A stretch of DNA of 64,000 bases from Piscicola geometra (GCA_943735955.1 OX030963.1:5603727-5667726); one strand, 5' to 3'. Positions 1-12,658 are shown, numbered from the stretch's first letter. Program-made: numbers and translations. The notes: generated by a model from the letters alone, not told the origin.

Positions 1-130
1 GAATGTCTGACCGACTAGCAAATTCTTTTGCTAGTCTTTTCAAATCCAGACTGTCAAGTATATCCTGATGTGCATGACAAACGGCCAGTGAATTCAAGCG
101 AAGCTGTGTCCTAGGTGCACGAACGACAAT

Positions 131-752
131 TCTGAATAATCGGTCCACGAAAACGAAAATAAAAACATAATTTATTTTCAAAATGAAAACGAAAATAAAA
201 ACTATAATTATTTCCAAAACGAAACTGAAATAAAAACTATAATTATTTTCAAAACGAAAATTAAATAAATTTCAAAGTATGGCATAATATGAAATGAATA
301 ATTTATATAAAAAATATATGTCTATGTTATAAACATTATCTTTGGGCTTTATGAAAGTAGCGCCATTTATAAAACGTTATTTTATTACCGCATCGCTTTG
401 TCAATAAAATTATCACTTATTTTAATTGTAAATTTGTTCTTATATTTCAAATTTGTCATTACTCAATAATTTACGCACTCAATTCTTATAATATTTCAAT
501 TGAATGTTAATTTTTAAAATTCATTTGTTATTAATATACAGTTCTATTTTACTGTTTCATTTTATGATCAATTACTTTTTTTAGATATAAAAAAAGAGTG
601 TTTAAAGTTTTAAATTAATATATTTTCAAAACTAATATGAAAATAAAAACTTTAATTATTTTCAAAAAGAAAACGAAAATAAAAACTATAATTAATTCCA
701 AAACGAAACTGAAATAAAAACTATAATTATTTTATGTAACGAAAATAACACT
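131..752. repeat. AT-rich insertion with repeated ends, inside hAT-A copy 1
   Basis: Both ends (about 150-255 and 635-745) carry the same direct repeat, built from short units such as GAAAATAAAAACTATAATTA, around an AT-rich centre with no coding potential. The insertion replaces part of the hAT dimerisation region. No clean target duplication is visible because flanking bases were lost. It could be a small non-autonomous transposon with iterated subterminal repeats, but that class is a guess. Confidence 0.5.
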
Positions 753-785
753 GCACACAAGCATCAACCTGATCAATCTTTCAAT

Positions 786-1334
786 CTAAGAAAACAGATG
801 TCTGGCTTCTGTGATCATAGCTTGCATTATTTTTTGCTTTTGTACTAAATTTCTGTATTCATTCTGGTCTTTAAACATAGCTAACTGTGAACAAAGACTA
901 GTTGCATTTAACTCACGATACTGCTTGCAAATATCATGGTTCACTTCACCAGTTAGCAACAATGTGTCCAGCTGCAAGTATGAACGCAAGCCAGGAGAAT
1001 CTCGATTATACCTTTCTGTGAGTTGCATGATTGCAACGTCTATGACAGCGTAATATGCTGCTCGATAATGCTCATCTGGTGTTGTTGCTACATAAGCTGG
1101 GTCCAACCCCCAATACTTTTGTGGCGGCTTTCGCACCCGAGGTACAGCAATTGGCTCGAAATCATATGCCAAAACCATACTGTTGACATCTCTGGGAATG
1201 GCGTTAAACTGTTGATCTGATCGTAGGCGACGCAGTTCTTCCACAACTGAATCAGTCGCCGCAACCATTCCCCTGACTTTGGCACTTGATAATTGCAACG
1301 ACTTGTTTAACTGTTCCAGAAGTGAAAACACCAA
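786..1334 (-). pseudogene. hAT (ZMYM1-like) transposase fragment, 182 codons
   Basis: This open frame corresponds to the region just before the hAT C-terminal dimerisation domain of ZMYM1/TTF-type hAT transposases. Visible landmarks are a PPQKYWGLDP stretch (about residues 71-80), the VNHDICKQYREL block (about 131-142) and an ITEARHLF end. The plus-strand copy at 6.6-7.07 kb encodes nearly the same protein, which shows this is mobile-element sequence. The frame ends at a TAG where related proteins continue into the dimerisation domain. The rest of the domain lies at 1-130, beyond an insertion. It has no likely cellular function. Confidence 0.8.
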
Positions 1335-1650
1335 AACAACTACCTTGAGGGCCAGTGCAGTAGTGCCCTGTTGAAAAAAGGCCTCAAGCCTTTCAGCTGT
1401 TTCATCAGCAGTACCAATGGAAGCAAATTATTCCAAGCTAACAATTACCACTTCATAATGTTCAAGCACAGAAGACACTGGAGACACTCTAGTCAGCCAT
1501 CTTGTAGGACAAAGAAATTTTATACTATACTTTTTATTATAGTGGCTCATCAGGAAAGTCAAGTATAAGAGACACTAAAGCATCACTAAACTGCTTCTTG
1601 ACCTTCCCTGAACAATTTTAAAAAGCACCTAACTCTTGGACAAACTGAAG

Positions 1651-2084
1651 TAAAAAAAAATACTTATATTATCTTTTATGAAAAGTATTGATTTTAGTCT
1701 AAATTTAAGGAATTTCCCAGAAATGAGAAGTTTCAAAGAAAATTTATTAAAATATTTGTATTTTTGAACATCCTAAATTTTAAAAAAAAGATTGTTTTTC
1801 AGACCAACGAATTTTTTTGACATTTATTTATGACATTTTAAATGTGTTATAACATAGAATTGGTAAAAACATAGACTAACTAGGAACTTTAAAAATTGTT
1901 TGATCGTTTTAGTTTTACACCCAGCACTAGGATGTCAATAAAAATTATGTAAAAAAATTAAACCTCTAATTTCGGTATTTGTTCCTTCTACTCAGTAGAA
2001 TCTACTGGGAAAATAAACTTGTGGCGCAACAGTAAGAAAGTTTCGCGGAACATTTCCTTATATTTCCCAATAATAAAAGTAGGA
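1651..2084. other. AT-rich non-coding stretch
   Basis: I see no gene, terminal repeat or structured motif here. It lies between the truncated hAT-A copy and the microsatellite. Confidence 0.5.
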
Positions 2085-2460
<376 letters not shown>

Positions 2461-3940
2461 GGGTGCCCGATTCGATTTGTTTAACAAGTTATCTTCATGA
2501 TCTTAGTTTATGACTTGTTCGTTTTCAAAATGAAATGGAAGCCCAGTTACAAGTAGGTATGTGAAGTACAGTGGCATGTGGGAAATTTGATGATTTGATG
2601 AAATTCTGGTACTGATACATATTTTGTATTTAATTAAAAATTAATATTATTTCGTTGAATCAGTATTCTTGATCTAGGACCTCTTGAAATACTTTCAAGT
2701 GGAATATTAGCCATAATATTTTTTACTTCTTTATTAATGTCTTATTCTCTTCTTGAAGAAAAGGACACTTATCATGGCTATTGTAAACATAATTTTATAA
2801 ATACTTGACAAGCGAAACATTGTGGCAGATTTGCACATTGATGTGGGCATCTAACTTGCGACTCATTTAAGCATTATACGTGATTATCCAACCGTTATCA
2901 AAGTGGAAGCCATGGACTAGAAATTACTTCATCCTTAAGGTCTTTAAAATAAACTTATTACTATTTTAACCTTCAAAAAAAACGGCCAAATATTTTTAAC
3001 GCTCAAACACCAACACGGGTCGATTTAACTCATACACATTATTCAATCACTCACTGTGTTTTTCATTTTGAAGTTATTTTATTGTAATTTTATGACTTTG
3101 TCTTATTTTTATTGCCAATCTAACACATTCGGTTGTGAAATATTATTTATAGTTTAGGTTTTACAGCATTCTAAAAAGTTGAGTAACGTTCGTGACAGGA
3201 TATACAAAACCAAGGTCATTTTAGAGCGTCAGAACATCTTGAGATGATCTTTTGTAAAAAGGTTATAGTTTTAATCCATTTAAATGAACAAATGTTTTTA
3301 TTGCGATTGAAAATAACAATTGATATAATACAATAAAAAGCGAAAAGTATTGTTTGAATGTTATTATTGATTAATGATTTCCTAATTTCGGATGACATAA
3401 TTTTTCATAATTTAGTCATTTATCTCATAAAAAAGTTAATCAGTCATCTTGAGAAGATATCAATTTATACATACACTGAAACACATCCCTACATTCATAA
3501 AGGTCGAAAATAAGGATGATGCGGTTCACTTTGGAAAGCGTATTCATAATTTATGCAAATGAGATTAACGATTAACATAGACAAATTTCCAATGTTTAAA
3601 TAACTGTATGGTAATAAAACTGTTGCTAACAGGCAAAAGAAAATACTTTAAATGAATAAGATTTTTTTTCATATTAGTTTAGTTTAGAGAGTTAAGAACC
3701 ACGCAGATCTTTTGACTTCTATAATATTACTAGTAAAACATTTTGCTGATGACTTTATTGCTCTGACCAAAAATATAAAGCTAAAACTTTTTATTAAACA
3801 ATTTAGCATAATATTTCTGAATTTTTATATTATTTTTTAGTTAAATAAAGTGGTTTCATCTATTTTTTAGGATTACGATGGACTCGGTAATTAATTATGT
3901 ATATAAATTGGAATACCAATTTGAATAATTTTAATGTGAA
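2461..3940. other. AT-rich non-coding stretch
   Basis: No open frame with recognisable similarity or compositional bias, and no terminal inverted repeat was recognised in this 1.5 kb. Confidence 0.5.
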
Positions 3941-4300
3941 CAGATTTGACATTATGAATAAAATTATTATTAATTACTTTAAAAAGTATTCATAAAAGAA
4001 GTAAAGAAGCCTTCTTTATTGTTCATTTTACGATATATCTCGCCTCAGATAGTTTGCCGAAATATATACCAGATTTGACATTACTGAGTAAAATTATTAT
4101 TAATTACTCAAAAAATTATTTGTAAAAGAAGTAAAGAAGCCTAATTTATTGTTCATTTTACGATATATCTCGCCTCAGATAGTTTGCCGAAATATATATC
4201 GTGAACTATCATATAACTTTAACAAAATATGTATAAAAAAAAAGTAAAAGAAGTCTCAGTTATTGTTCATTTTACGATATATCTCGCCTCGGATAGTTTG
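3941..4300. repeat. Tandem repeat, about 130-bp unit, 2.5 copies
   Basis: Two full units (3941-4069 and 4070-4200) and a partial third (to about 4310) share a core running from TTATTGTTCATTTTACGATA to TAGTTTGCCGAAAT. The first half of the third unit differs, consistent with decay of an old array. There is no coding function. Confidence 0.85.
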
Positions 4301-4822
4301 CCGAAATCTAAAATAATATGGCCGCTTTTTGTTCTTGTTAACAACAATTCGTTTATTTGCAAGCAAATAAATTCAGAAATCGAAGCAAATAAATGCTTGT
4401 ATGACCAACAATCAGCTGATTCAAGAAATAAATAAACATTGCCATCAGCTGTTTTTATATTGCTCTGTCTATGCTTCCGAGTACGCTTTCCATAGTATCC
4501 CGATGATGCCAGGGTATATCATGGCGAAGCTTGATGTTCATACAGGCATCTGATTTGAAACCCGAAGAATCTATAATAAGATATTTCCAATAAATTAATA
4601 GTTTTTAAAACTTAGTGGTACAAAATAGCACAATCAGCTTTTGAAAGTTGGTGGGTCTGTGAAAGCTGTGAGCGAGTGAAAACTTCGAAGAATACTGAAA
4701 AGTGTTATTATGTTATCATCAATATTACCATAATACTAATCATCATAACTATCATCACCATCATAATCATCAAAATCACCACCATTACAATCACCATCGA
4801 CATTATCTTAGATACTGGCAGT
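4301..4822. other. Non-coding stretch with a short ATC/CAT-rich tract
   Basis: A CATCATCACCATCATAATCA-type tract at about 4715-4800 lies directly upstream of the spare exon 1. A similar ACCACCATCACCGACATT sequence precedes the main exon 1 at 8679, so the block is part of the duplicated 5' region of the GTPase gene. It may be 5' UTR or promoter-proximal sequence. Confidence 0.5.
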
Positions 4823-4877
4823 ATGTTAAAGAAGCCTAAGACCACAGTCAAACCTGAGGACAAAATCCCTCATGAAG
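4823..4877 (+). CDS. Atlastin-like GTPase, duplicate first coding exon (exon 1b)
   Basis: The 55-bp exon runs from an ATG to a GGTGAGT donor. It encodes 18 residues plus one base, close to the main exon 1 at 8679 (shared TTVKPE..IPHEG). It is phase-compatible with exon 2 at 12373, where G plus GT restores a Gly codon. About 200 bp around it are also shared with 8.5-8.85 kb, so a whole 5' segment is duplicated. No second exon 2 lies between this copy and 8679. It is therefore either an alternative first exon for the same gene or a relic. A hAT element (5240-7833) sits just downstream. Confidence 0.55.
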
Positions 4878-5239
4878 GTGAGTCTTTCGGCAATTTTATC
4901 CATTCACTCATTCATTCATCATGAGATTCCCTTGTCTAGTTCAGGGTTTCTTAAGTGGTGGTACGCGAAATTTATTATATAATAGACACTTTTTACACTA
5001 ATTAAATTTTTTATCAATTTATTTGGTGCTTAAGTCTGATTATTAGTTTATTCACCAAAAGATGCTATTAGCAAAAAAATAATGTTTTTAGCTCCAACAA
5101 TATCTATCTTATACCACACTTTTCAGATATTTTCAGTATTTTTAGAGAATTGAATTTGTCAATGTGAGGAAAAAGTACCAACTTGTATTATTAATTGGAT
5201 CTTTGCATTTCGGAAAAAGATGGTTGAGTGGCTGACTAA

Positions 5240-7833
5240 CATTGGCGGCGATCCTGGGGGAGTCCTGGGGTCAGGACCCCCCCACTTTTTTTAGTGGGGG
5301 GGTCCACCTTAATAGGAACCCCCCCACTTTTCTTCCATTTTTGTATTCAAAAATTTCTATTTGGATATGAGCATAATCGTCCACCATGGCATAAAAGTAA
5401 ATGTTTATACAGTATTACATTGTGATTATGTGTAGTTATAGTAATAGCTGTCTAAAACAAAATATTATTTTCTTTCTTAAATACTCCTTCACCTAGTTTT
5501 TTAAAACACTATGGCATAGGGGGGAATCTTGAGATGGTCTGGGGTCCACCTCTACAAGAACTCCCTCACTCTTTTAAAATACACATTTCTCAACTCTAAT
5601 TTTAATACGAGCCTATTTGTCAACCATGGGATAAAAAAATGCCAATACAGTAATACATTGTGAGTATGTATTGGCAGCGATGCTAAGGGGGTCCTGGGGT
5701 CCATCTTAACATGGACCCCCCTCAGTTTTTCAAATACAATAATTTCTCAACTCATATCCTAATACAAGCATAATCGTTCACCATAGCATGAAACCGAATT
5801 TTTATTCAGTAATATATTTTTCCAATTTTTTGAAGCAGACATTCAGAATGCTTTTCAGAAAATATCAGTTCACTTTTTGCAAGCAGACAGATTTAACTTT
5901 TTATTACAAAAATAATTCATATTGTGCTACTTATTTTGCATGGGCGATATTCATAGGGGGATTCTGAGGTCCACTTCAATATCGACCCTTTCAATTTTTA
6001 AGATGAACCAAAGTTAATGAATTTCAAAAAACTTCGAACATTAACTAAAGTTGTGGTTAAATCAAACTAAAAGTTCGATTATCGCATAACTGCCAAAATG
6101 AAATTCTGGTTGTGAGACTATTATCAGCAGTGAGCATCTGCTTGCATTGTTTTTCCACTGTTCTGGACACTGTGCAAATCTTGTTGCCCAGCACACAGCT
6201 GCCGCAAATCCCTTTGTGAGCAATTCACTTCAGTTTGTCCAAGAGTTAGATAATTTTTACAATCGTTCAGGGAAGGTCAAGAAGCAGTTTAGTGAGGCTT
6301 TAGTGTCTCTTATAATTGCCTTTTCTGATGAGCCACTGAATAAAAAGTATAGTAGAAAACTTCTTTGTTCTACAGGATGACTGATCAGAGTTTCTAAAAT
6401 GTCTTCTGTGCTTGAAAATTATGAAGTGGTATTTGTTATCTTGGAATCATTTGCTTCCATTGGTACTGCTGATGAAACACTGATAGGCTTGAGGTCTTTT
6501 TTAACAGGGCACTACTACACTATCCCTCAAAATAGTTGTTTTGGTGTTTTCACTTTTCGAACAGTTAAACAAGTCGTTGCAATCAGCAAGTGCCAAGGTC
6601 AGTGGAATGGTTGCAGCGACTGATTCAGTTGTGCAAGAACTGCGTCGCCTACGATCAGATGAACAATTTAACGCCATTTTCAGAGATGTATAGTTTTGGC
6701 ATTTGATCTCGAGCCGATTGCTGTACCTGGGGCGCGAAAGCCGCCACAAAAGTATTGTGGGCTGGGCCCAGCTTATGTAGCAACAACACCAGAGGAACAT
6801 TATCGAGCAGCATATTACGCTGTCATAGACATGAAACTCACAGATTCAATCGAGATTCTCCTGGTTTGCGTTCATACTTGCAGCTGGAGACAATGTTGCT
6901 AACTGGTGAAGTGAACCATGATATTTGCAAGCAGTATCGTGAGTTAAACGAAACTGGTCTTTGTTCACAGTTAGTTATGTTTAAAGATCAGAATGAATAC
7001 AGAAATTTAGCACAAACGCAAAAAATAATGCAAGCTATGATCACGGAAGTCAGACATCTGTTTCCTTAGGTTGAAAGATTGATCAGGTTGATGCTTGTGT
7101 GTCCAATAACGTCATGTACTGCAAAAAGATCTTTTAGTGCTTTGCGGCGTGTTAAGACTTGGTTGCGTGCACCCATGACACAACCTCGCTTGAAATCATT
7201 GGCCGTTTGTCATGCACATCAGGATATACTTGACGGTCTAGATTTGAAAAAGCTAGCAGAAGAATTTGCTAGTCAGTCAGACATTCGAAGGGGTCTTTTT
7301 GGGAATTGGAGTAAACGAGCTGTGGGGAGAGGGCAGGAGGACAGGCAGAGAGGGTATTTTATGTTATCTAAATGGCCCACAGTGTATATTTAGGTTCTAA
7401 ATATACACTGTGGGCCCAAAAAAATCTCCCAATGTATATTTGTTTATAACTTTGGCAAATTTAAATCCATTTGTAATTTTTTTAAACTATTTGACTCAGA
7501 AATGAATGGAAAACAAGATGTTATAAAATTTATTTCATGGGTTGATGACTAGTTGTAATTGAATTTATATAGATGATAAATAATAAAAGGTACTAAAATC
7601 GCTAACGTTTTTCTTCAAACCGCTCATAGTGGCAATAGAAAAGTATTTTTATTGTTTATCAAACTTTTTTTCAATGTTTGGTGACACAAATATTAATAGT
7701 TGATATAAAAATAATTTGCACTACAGCAAAAAATACTAAATAGTATCGCTGGTACTGTATTGGCCGATACCGGTTCTTTGATTTCAACCCTGGGGAGGAC
7801 CCTTCCAAGATTTTCTGCAGATCGCCGCTCCTG
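5240..7833 (+). mobile_element. hAT element, ZMYM1-like family A, full-length copy with 8-bp TSD
   Basis: The ends carry hAT-type inverted termini: CATTGGCGGCGATCC on the left and GATCGCCGCTCCTG on the right. The 8-bp target duplication CTGACTAA is exact (5232-5239 and 7834-7841). Inside are G-rich and C-rich subterminal blocks (around 5250-5330, 5515-5580, 5665-5740 and 5945-6000) repeating a GGGGTCC..CTTAA motif, then a decayed transposase. The 343-bp element at 18963-19305 has the same termini and is a deletion derivative. Confidence 0.9.
6147..7393 (+). pseudogene. hAT (ZMYM1-like) transposase, frameshifted
   Basis: Reading pieces in different frames follow the order of a ZMYM1/TTF-type hAT transposase. 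A CSGHCANLV block (about 6160) starts the central region. The 6.55-7.07 kb part matches the fragment at 786-1334. The C-terminal dimerisation region runs from 7079, with CPITSCTAKRSFSALRRVKT followed by LRAPMTQPRLKSLAVCHAHQ, the typical hAT signature. A TAG at about 7067 interrupts the frame just before the dimerisation domain, and there are frameshifts near 6690 and 6830. It cannot make a full transposase as it stands. Confidence 0.85.
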
Positions 7834-7841
7834 CTGACTAA

Positions 7842-8678
7842 CATGGGAAAAAATATTTCAAATTTTATCAGCATTTTCAGAAGCAATAGAAAATGAAGGT
7901 CATTGCTAACTGTTACAGTGAAAAAATATTTGAAGGTTTTTCTGAATATTCATCAGAATAATCTCTGATGAAAAAGATCCACGTGCTGGAAAATAATAGA
8001 TAAGAAAACCTTCGTGAAAATAATCTGCTCAACACAACGTTTGATGGTAAACTAATTGATTTATAAAATGATAATGGTTTTAAAAGTTTGAAAGTTTTCA
8101 AAAAGTAAATTTTGTGGATTTTGGATCAGTGTGCGTCTTGAATATCCACCAACGTTAATAAGGAAATTCTTCAATGACACTAATAAAAAGCAAAAATTGT
8201 GTCAATCAATTTGACTGAATTAAAATCTCGAATTATTAAATAATTTTCAACCCATTTTTGCTAAAATTTTTCATTATGTTTATTTTAACGCTTTTCACAT
8301 TAGAATCATTCTTTTGAAATTTTGGATTTAGCACACAATTTGAGGTCTAATTTCGGCAAATTTATTTTTTTTTCTTCTTTTTTTATTCTTTGCACAAAAA
8401 AATAAAAAATAGACCAAACCAAATTAGGTTCGGTTTCGCTTTCAACGCCGAAATTTTCTTTTTTCTTAGTTTTTATACGGATTTTAAATACGTTAACCAA
8501 AGTTTTATTATTATATTTTATTCCTTCATCCATTCACTCATTCATTTATCATGGGATTCCCTTATCTAGTTCAGGGTTTCTCAAGTGGTGGTCATTTAAT
8601 ATACACTTTTTTACACTAATTTAATTTTTTATCATTTAATTGACCACCATCACCGACATTTTCCTAGATACTGGCAGT
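7842..8678. other. Non-coding stretch upstream of exon 1, with duplicated 5' block
   Basis: The section from 8520 to 8640 repeats sequence found after both first exons (4895-5020 and 8750-8860), including CATTCACTCATTCATTTATC and TCTAGTTCAGGGTTTCT. It looks like serial duplication around exon 1. Nothing else is recognisable from 7842 to 8520. Confidence 0.5.
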
Positions 8679-8733
8679 ATGTCAAAGGAGCCTGAGACCA
8701 CAGTCAAACCTGAGGAAAGAATCCCTCATGAAG
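8679..8733 (+). CDS. Atlastin-like GTPase, exon 1 (start codon)
   Basis: ATG at 8679, 18 codons and one extra base, then a strong AAG/GTGAGT donor. Joined to exon 2 at 12373 it gives IPHEGEAVQIVK, the equivalent of the short segment before the GTPase domain in atlastins. The twelve plus-strand exons 1-12 sum to 1287 bp (429 codons) with no stop, which supports the start and joins. I found no TATA box or other promoter signal I would trust. The alternative is the near-identical exon at 4823. Confidence 0.65.
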
Positions 8734-9839
8734 GTGAGTCTTCCTGCAATTTTATTCATTCATCCATTCACTCATTCATTTATCATGGTGTTACCTTATC
8801 TAGTTCAGGGTTTCTCATGTGGTGGTCCACCAAATGTAATATATTAGCAACCCCAATCGATTTTTAAAACTTGTTCATTTTAAAAATTTAAATGTTTAAA
8901 TTGTAGAGTTGCTTTACTGATTTTAAATACGTCAACCAAATTGTAATTATTTTGTTTTAAAAAAATTTATACCTGTTTTAAAATATAAGAAGAGCACATT
9001 TTTTGTCCCGTTTTTACTTCATAATCTATAAGCAATTCACGGCCCCCTCACAAGACAGAAATATTGTTTTTTTGTCGTAACTTTTGTTTTTTTCTTCTTA
9101 TATTGTTGAAAATCACTAGTTTTATTTAAGTTTATATAAATCAGAATTAAAAGTTAAAAGAATAATATCTTTAAAATTGAAAAAGTTATTAACATTTAAA
9201 AAGCTTCACTTATGGAAGAAATCAACTTTTATTTAGTTTTTTCTTATTAATTACTATGTACTTTTGTAAGGTTTAAAATAATTAGCTATTTGTTTCTGAA
9301 GAATCTAAAATTAAAATAATTCAGCCTTACATCTATTAACAATGTTTTCAAGGAATCAAAAAAACTGTTTAAATACGTTTATTAAATGTGCAAAGACAAA
9401 CTAGTATTTAAAATAAATTTCAATAAAAAAAAGGCATTATACCCACTATATAGTTTTTAAAAAGTTTCATGTTCTTCAATAAGCAAATGTCTTTTAGAAA
9501 TACTAGAGTTAGGGGCTTAAAGAATTTTCTTGTTGTAATAATCTAGTTTTTTGACATGACACATAGAACCAGGAAAAGTCATTGTTAAAGGGCCTGTATG
9601 TAAATTATGAAGTCTTAAGGTTGATAAAATAATATATGCTATTAATTAAAAATAATAAATAATAAATAAAAATAATAAATCTTAAAAACTTAAAATTAAA
9701 TAAAAATAATAAATCTTAAAAACTTAAAATTAAATTAAAATATTCACTTAAAAATAAGGAAAACAAATTAAGTTGATTAAACGAAGTATGGCTCAAAAAA
9801 GTTAAAAAAAGCTTTTTGAAAAAGTACAGAAGTACATCA
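8734..9839. other. Intron 1, AT-rich, no gene recognised
   Basis: It contains the CATTCACTCATTCATTTATC repeat just after exon 1 and a short local duplication of ATAAATCTTAAAAACTTAAA at 9640-9740. Nothing else is recognisable. Confidence 0.5.
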
Positions 9840-10850
9840 ATATTTTAACGCATCTAAAAAAAGTAGCGCATTAGAAAATTTTGATGCATTTGAACTTATC
9901 CAAATTGAACTGTTTTTTGCTGTTTTGGTTACTATGTCAGCAAGTAAACAAAAACACTATTAATTTACTGTCAACAAACGAATGGAAAAAACTGCCTTTC
10001 ATCAAAGAACTTCTAGGGTGAAAAATAATTGAAATTTTCATAAATGTTACTTGTAATTTGTCACTTTACACAATAAATAAGCAATTCAGAAGATGATCCA
10101 GCTTTTGTCATTCGTTTCACACACAACATTTTTTCCCAAATTGGAGTAGCAACTGAATAATCAGAATGTCCAATGGTCAAGAATTGCCACATCATTACAC
10201 CCTCAATTTAAAAATTGAAATGTTTTCACAAAAATAAAAAAAGTAAAGAAACTATAAGAATAAAAGAAAACCTCAAAAACTATACAGCCTTCACAAACAA
10301 AAGACTACAAACAAATGTAACTTCAGATTCTGAAGATGAAGGTACCTCAATGATTACTAAGTCAATCATTAAACGTTATAGAAGAGAATCTGAAGTAGGC
10401 TTTGAGAGTTGTCTTCTTGTTTGGTGGCAACCAAACGAAGGGACATATCCGGCTCTTGCGAAACTGGCAAGAAAGTACTCGTCATCTCCTGCAAGTACAG
10501 TTTCATGTGAACGTCTATTCAGCTTGTCAGGAGATATAGTTAGCACAAAAAGAGTCTCTTCAGATCCAACTAATGTTGAAAAACTTGTTTGCTTGAGTAA
10601 CTGGCTCAAAAAGGATGTGTGACAATTGCATTTTTTATCATTTATGGATTCTTTTATTTCCTTTAAAATGTTGATTATTTTTTTCAAAAATTTCTGATAA
10701 AATTTATTACATTTGTAAGAAATTTTTTTAAATACTGTTTTATTCTAATGTCAAACATGCTAAAAACATTGCGTTAAAACACGATTAACGCACGATTAAA
10801 ATTGGTAATCGAACGATTAACGGCGATTAAAATTTTTAATCGTGGAACTG
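9840..10850 (+). mobile_element. hAT family B (ZBED-like), internally deleted copy B1
   Basis: This copy shares sequence with 33721-35383 (minus), 38325-39141, 48015-48660, 55680-56320 (minus) and 60520-60690 (minus). Its right end is made of repeated CGATTAA units (10775-10848, for example ACGATTAACGCACGATTAAA), typical of hAT subterminal repeats. It encodes a transposase C-terminus. The left part lacks most of the protein, so this is a deletion derivative. It lies close to the outer boundary of IR-A and has an inverted partner at the other boundary. Confidence 0.7.
10215..10622 (+). pseudogene. hAT (ZBED-like) transposase C-terminal fragment, 135 codons
   Basis: The second half is a hAT dimerisation domain: PALAKLARKYSSSPASTVSC followed by ERLFSLSGDIVS and a TNVEKLVCLSNWLK end. 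This is the pattern of ZBED1/ZBED4-type hAT transposases, where the (S/C)ER.FS motif marks the domain. The N-terminal zinc finger and the catalytic aspartates are absent, so the piece is not an active transposase. Five other copies or fragments in the window carry the same domain in more decayed form. Confidence 0.8.
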
Positions 10851-11255
10851 CTGTAGTAGGACATCCTCTATGGCAAGCTGGCTACAGGACAACGTCCAGT
10901 TGGTCGCCCGCAACTACGCTTCAAAGACGTATGCAAACGCGACCTCAAACTTACGGGTATCGACCCTGGCAGATGGGAAGAGCTAGCCGATGACCGGAGG
11001 GGCTGGCGCCAGACTGTCCACAAAGGCATCAAAAAGAGCGAGGAAGAACGCAGGCAACATCTGGAATCACGAAGGCAAAGAAGAAAAATGAGACAGCAGA
11101 ATCAAGCTCTCGATCCTCCATCCGACTTCACCTGCAGCCGCTGCAGCAGAGATTGTTGATCCAGGATCGGTCTGCTGAGCCACTCCAGAAGCTGCCGCCT
11201 AAGAACACATCAGAGCGCTATCATCATCTCACGAGATGGATGAATGCCAACAACA
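10851..11255 (+). mobile_element. Non-LTR retrotransposon 3' end (RT C-terminus with zinc finger)
   Basis: One frame reads GQRPVGRPQLRFKDVCKRDL, then GIDPGRWEELADDRRGWRQT, an Arg/Gln-rich segment, and a terminal FTCSRCSRDC..SRIGLLSHSRSC finger. This order (GRP.LR(F/Y)KD motif, DR..WR motif, C2H2-like finger) is the C-terminus of a common animal LINE type. One frameshift lies within the finger. The piece abuts the right end of hAT B1 and is 5' truncated. It fills intron 1 of the GTPase gene. Confidence 0.75.
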
Positions 11256-12372
11256 AGTATTAAAAATGTCAAAAACGAGGTTTCGTTTGTTTTCTTTGTG
11301 TTGAAAACAGTAGTGCCTGACTGACCTTTCTTAAAAATTAAGCAGAAAAATTCTAAAGCAATAATTTAGGCTTATAATCAGCCAAGTGGGGCGATATATG
11401 CTTGCAATTCCTATTGCGTGAACATTCTGATCACTCGAAATGCCAAGAATTATTTTTTTTCCAATACAAAGTCGTTTTTTCAGTATCATCCACACATGAG
11501 AGTAATTCAAAATCAAAATTTAAGCCCAATGGTAACCCAGAATTCTTTATGAAACTAGAGGCAAATGACTGGGTAAGAGCCCACTGATCCGATATCGGAC
11601 ATACTAATTTATATGTAATTTGTAGCTATTCTGGGTAAATTATAGGCAAGTTACTTTTTCTATTGTATTTTTTTTACTATTAAAAATACATACCTTCAAA
11701 AAAATAAAAGCATAACTACTGCGTCGTATTATTTTCTATTGGGTCAATAAAGTAAAACAAAAATAATGATTTCGCATGATTTTAAAAATGGACTGTAAAT
11801 AAACTATAGCACTAATTTAAATAAATATTATTCTAAAGGGTATCAAGGCATCTATAATAACTAACAGACACAAAAAAGTAATTATATATGATTGCCTAAT
11901 AAATTTTAGTTTTTTAATTTTCATGTCCGAATTCGGATCACTGGGTTTTTATGGGTCAATGATAAAAAATTAATATTTTTTCTAAATATTAATTTTTTAT
12001 GAATATTTAAGTGTTACAGTGTTTTAAAGATGGGCATTCTCATCGCTAGGCATTTTTAACGCAAACCATTAGCTTTAAAAATATTACAACTTTTCCATTT
12101 TTAATCTATAGCTAGAAATGAAGCAAACAATAAACATCATCATGCCCGTGACTGAGTTAGTCGTTGGGAGAAAAATAAGAAAGAAGACGCAGCTATAATA
12201 CGCCATTCGGTTCTGTTTTTAGCAGCTTTAACAAAAAAATACAAAACTAAGTTTTTCACACAATTTTGAAATTTCTAAAAAGTAGCAAACAATACAATAC
12301 ACAAAAACATTTTCACGTAGTTGTAGAGGTACTCTTTTATAGCAATATCAATGAAGTCTTAATTTCCATCAG
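11256..12372. other. Intron 1 continuation, no gene recognised
   Basis: AT-rich, and shared with the IR-A right arm from about 11432. A single TTAATATTTTTTCTAAATAT unit at about 11970 corresponds to the array of about 33 copies at 32577-33213 in the right arm. Confidence 0.6.
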
Positions 12373-12563
12373 GTGAAGCGGTGCAAATAGTGAAATCAGA
12401 GGCAGAAAACCTTTACGTTTTGGACGAGGATGCCTTGTCAAGAATTCTGCTGGATAAGCGGGTGAAGGACTGCGAAGTGATGGTGTTGTCAGTGGCAGGT
12501 GCCTATCGCAAGGGCAAGTCCTTTCTTCTCAACTTCTTCCTCCGCTACCTCAACAGCCTCGAT
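12373..12563 (+). CDS. Atlastin-like GTPase, exon 2 (P-loop)
   Basis: The exon follows a CCATCAG acceptor and encodes the start of the GTPase domain. The P-loop reads VMVLSVAGAYRKGKSFLLNF, matching the atlastin/GBP G1 motif GxxRxGKS. A GAT/GTCAGA donor at 12563 keeps phase 0 into exon 3 at 12659. A second possible donor is at 12578. The antisense copy at 32013-32203 has GTYRKGKS instead. Atlastins are ER membrane GTPases that fuse ER tubules. The family assignment is firm, but the exact cellular role here is inferred. Confidence 0.85.
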
Positions 12564-12658
12564 GTCAGAACCAACAATGTTTTGTTTCATTTTTAATGGC
12601 GAGTATCATTGGAAAAAGATTAGTTGAATTATAATTATAAAGCTACAACCTCTGTCAG

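Larger units (their letters stand above)
1..1650 (-). mobile_element. hAT element, ZMYM1-like family (family A), copy 1, truncated and interrupted
   Basis: Read on the minus strand, 753-1650 and 1-130 match the transposase region of the better preserved copy at 5240-7833. The order is the same, ending with the hAT C-terminal dimerisation region at 1-130. The two parts are separated by an AT-rich insertion, and about 60-70 bp of the dimerisation region are missing at the break. Similarity stops near 1650, so one end is lost, and the window edge cuts the other. The element is non-functional. Confidence 0.8.
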
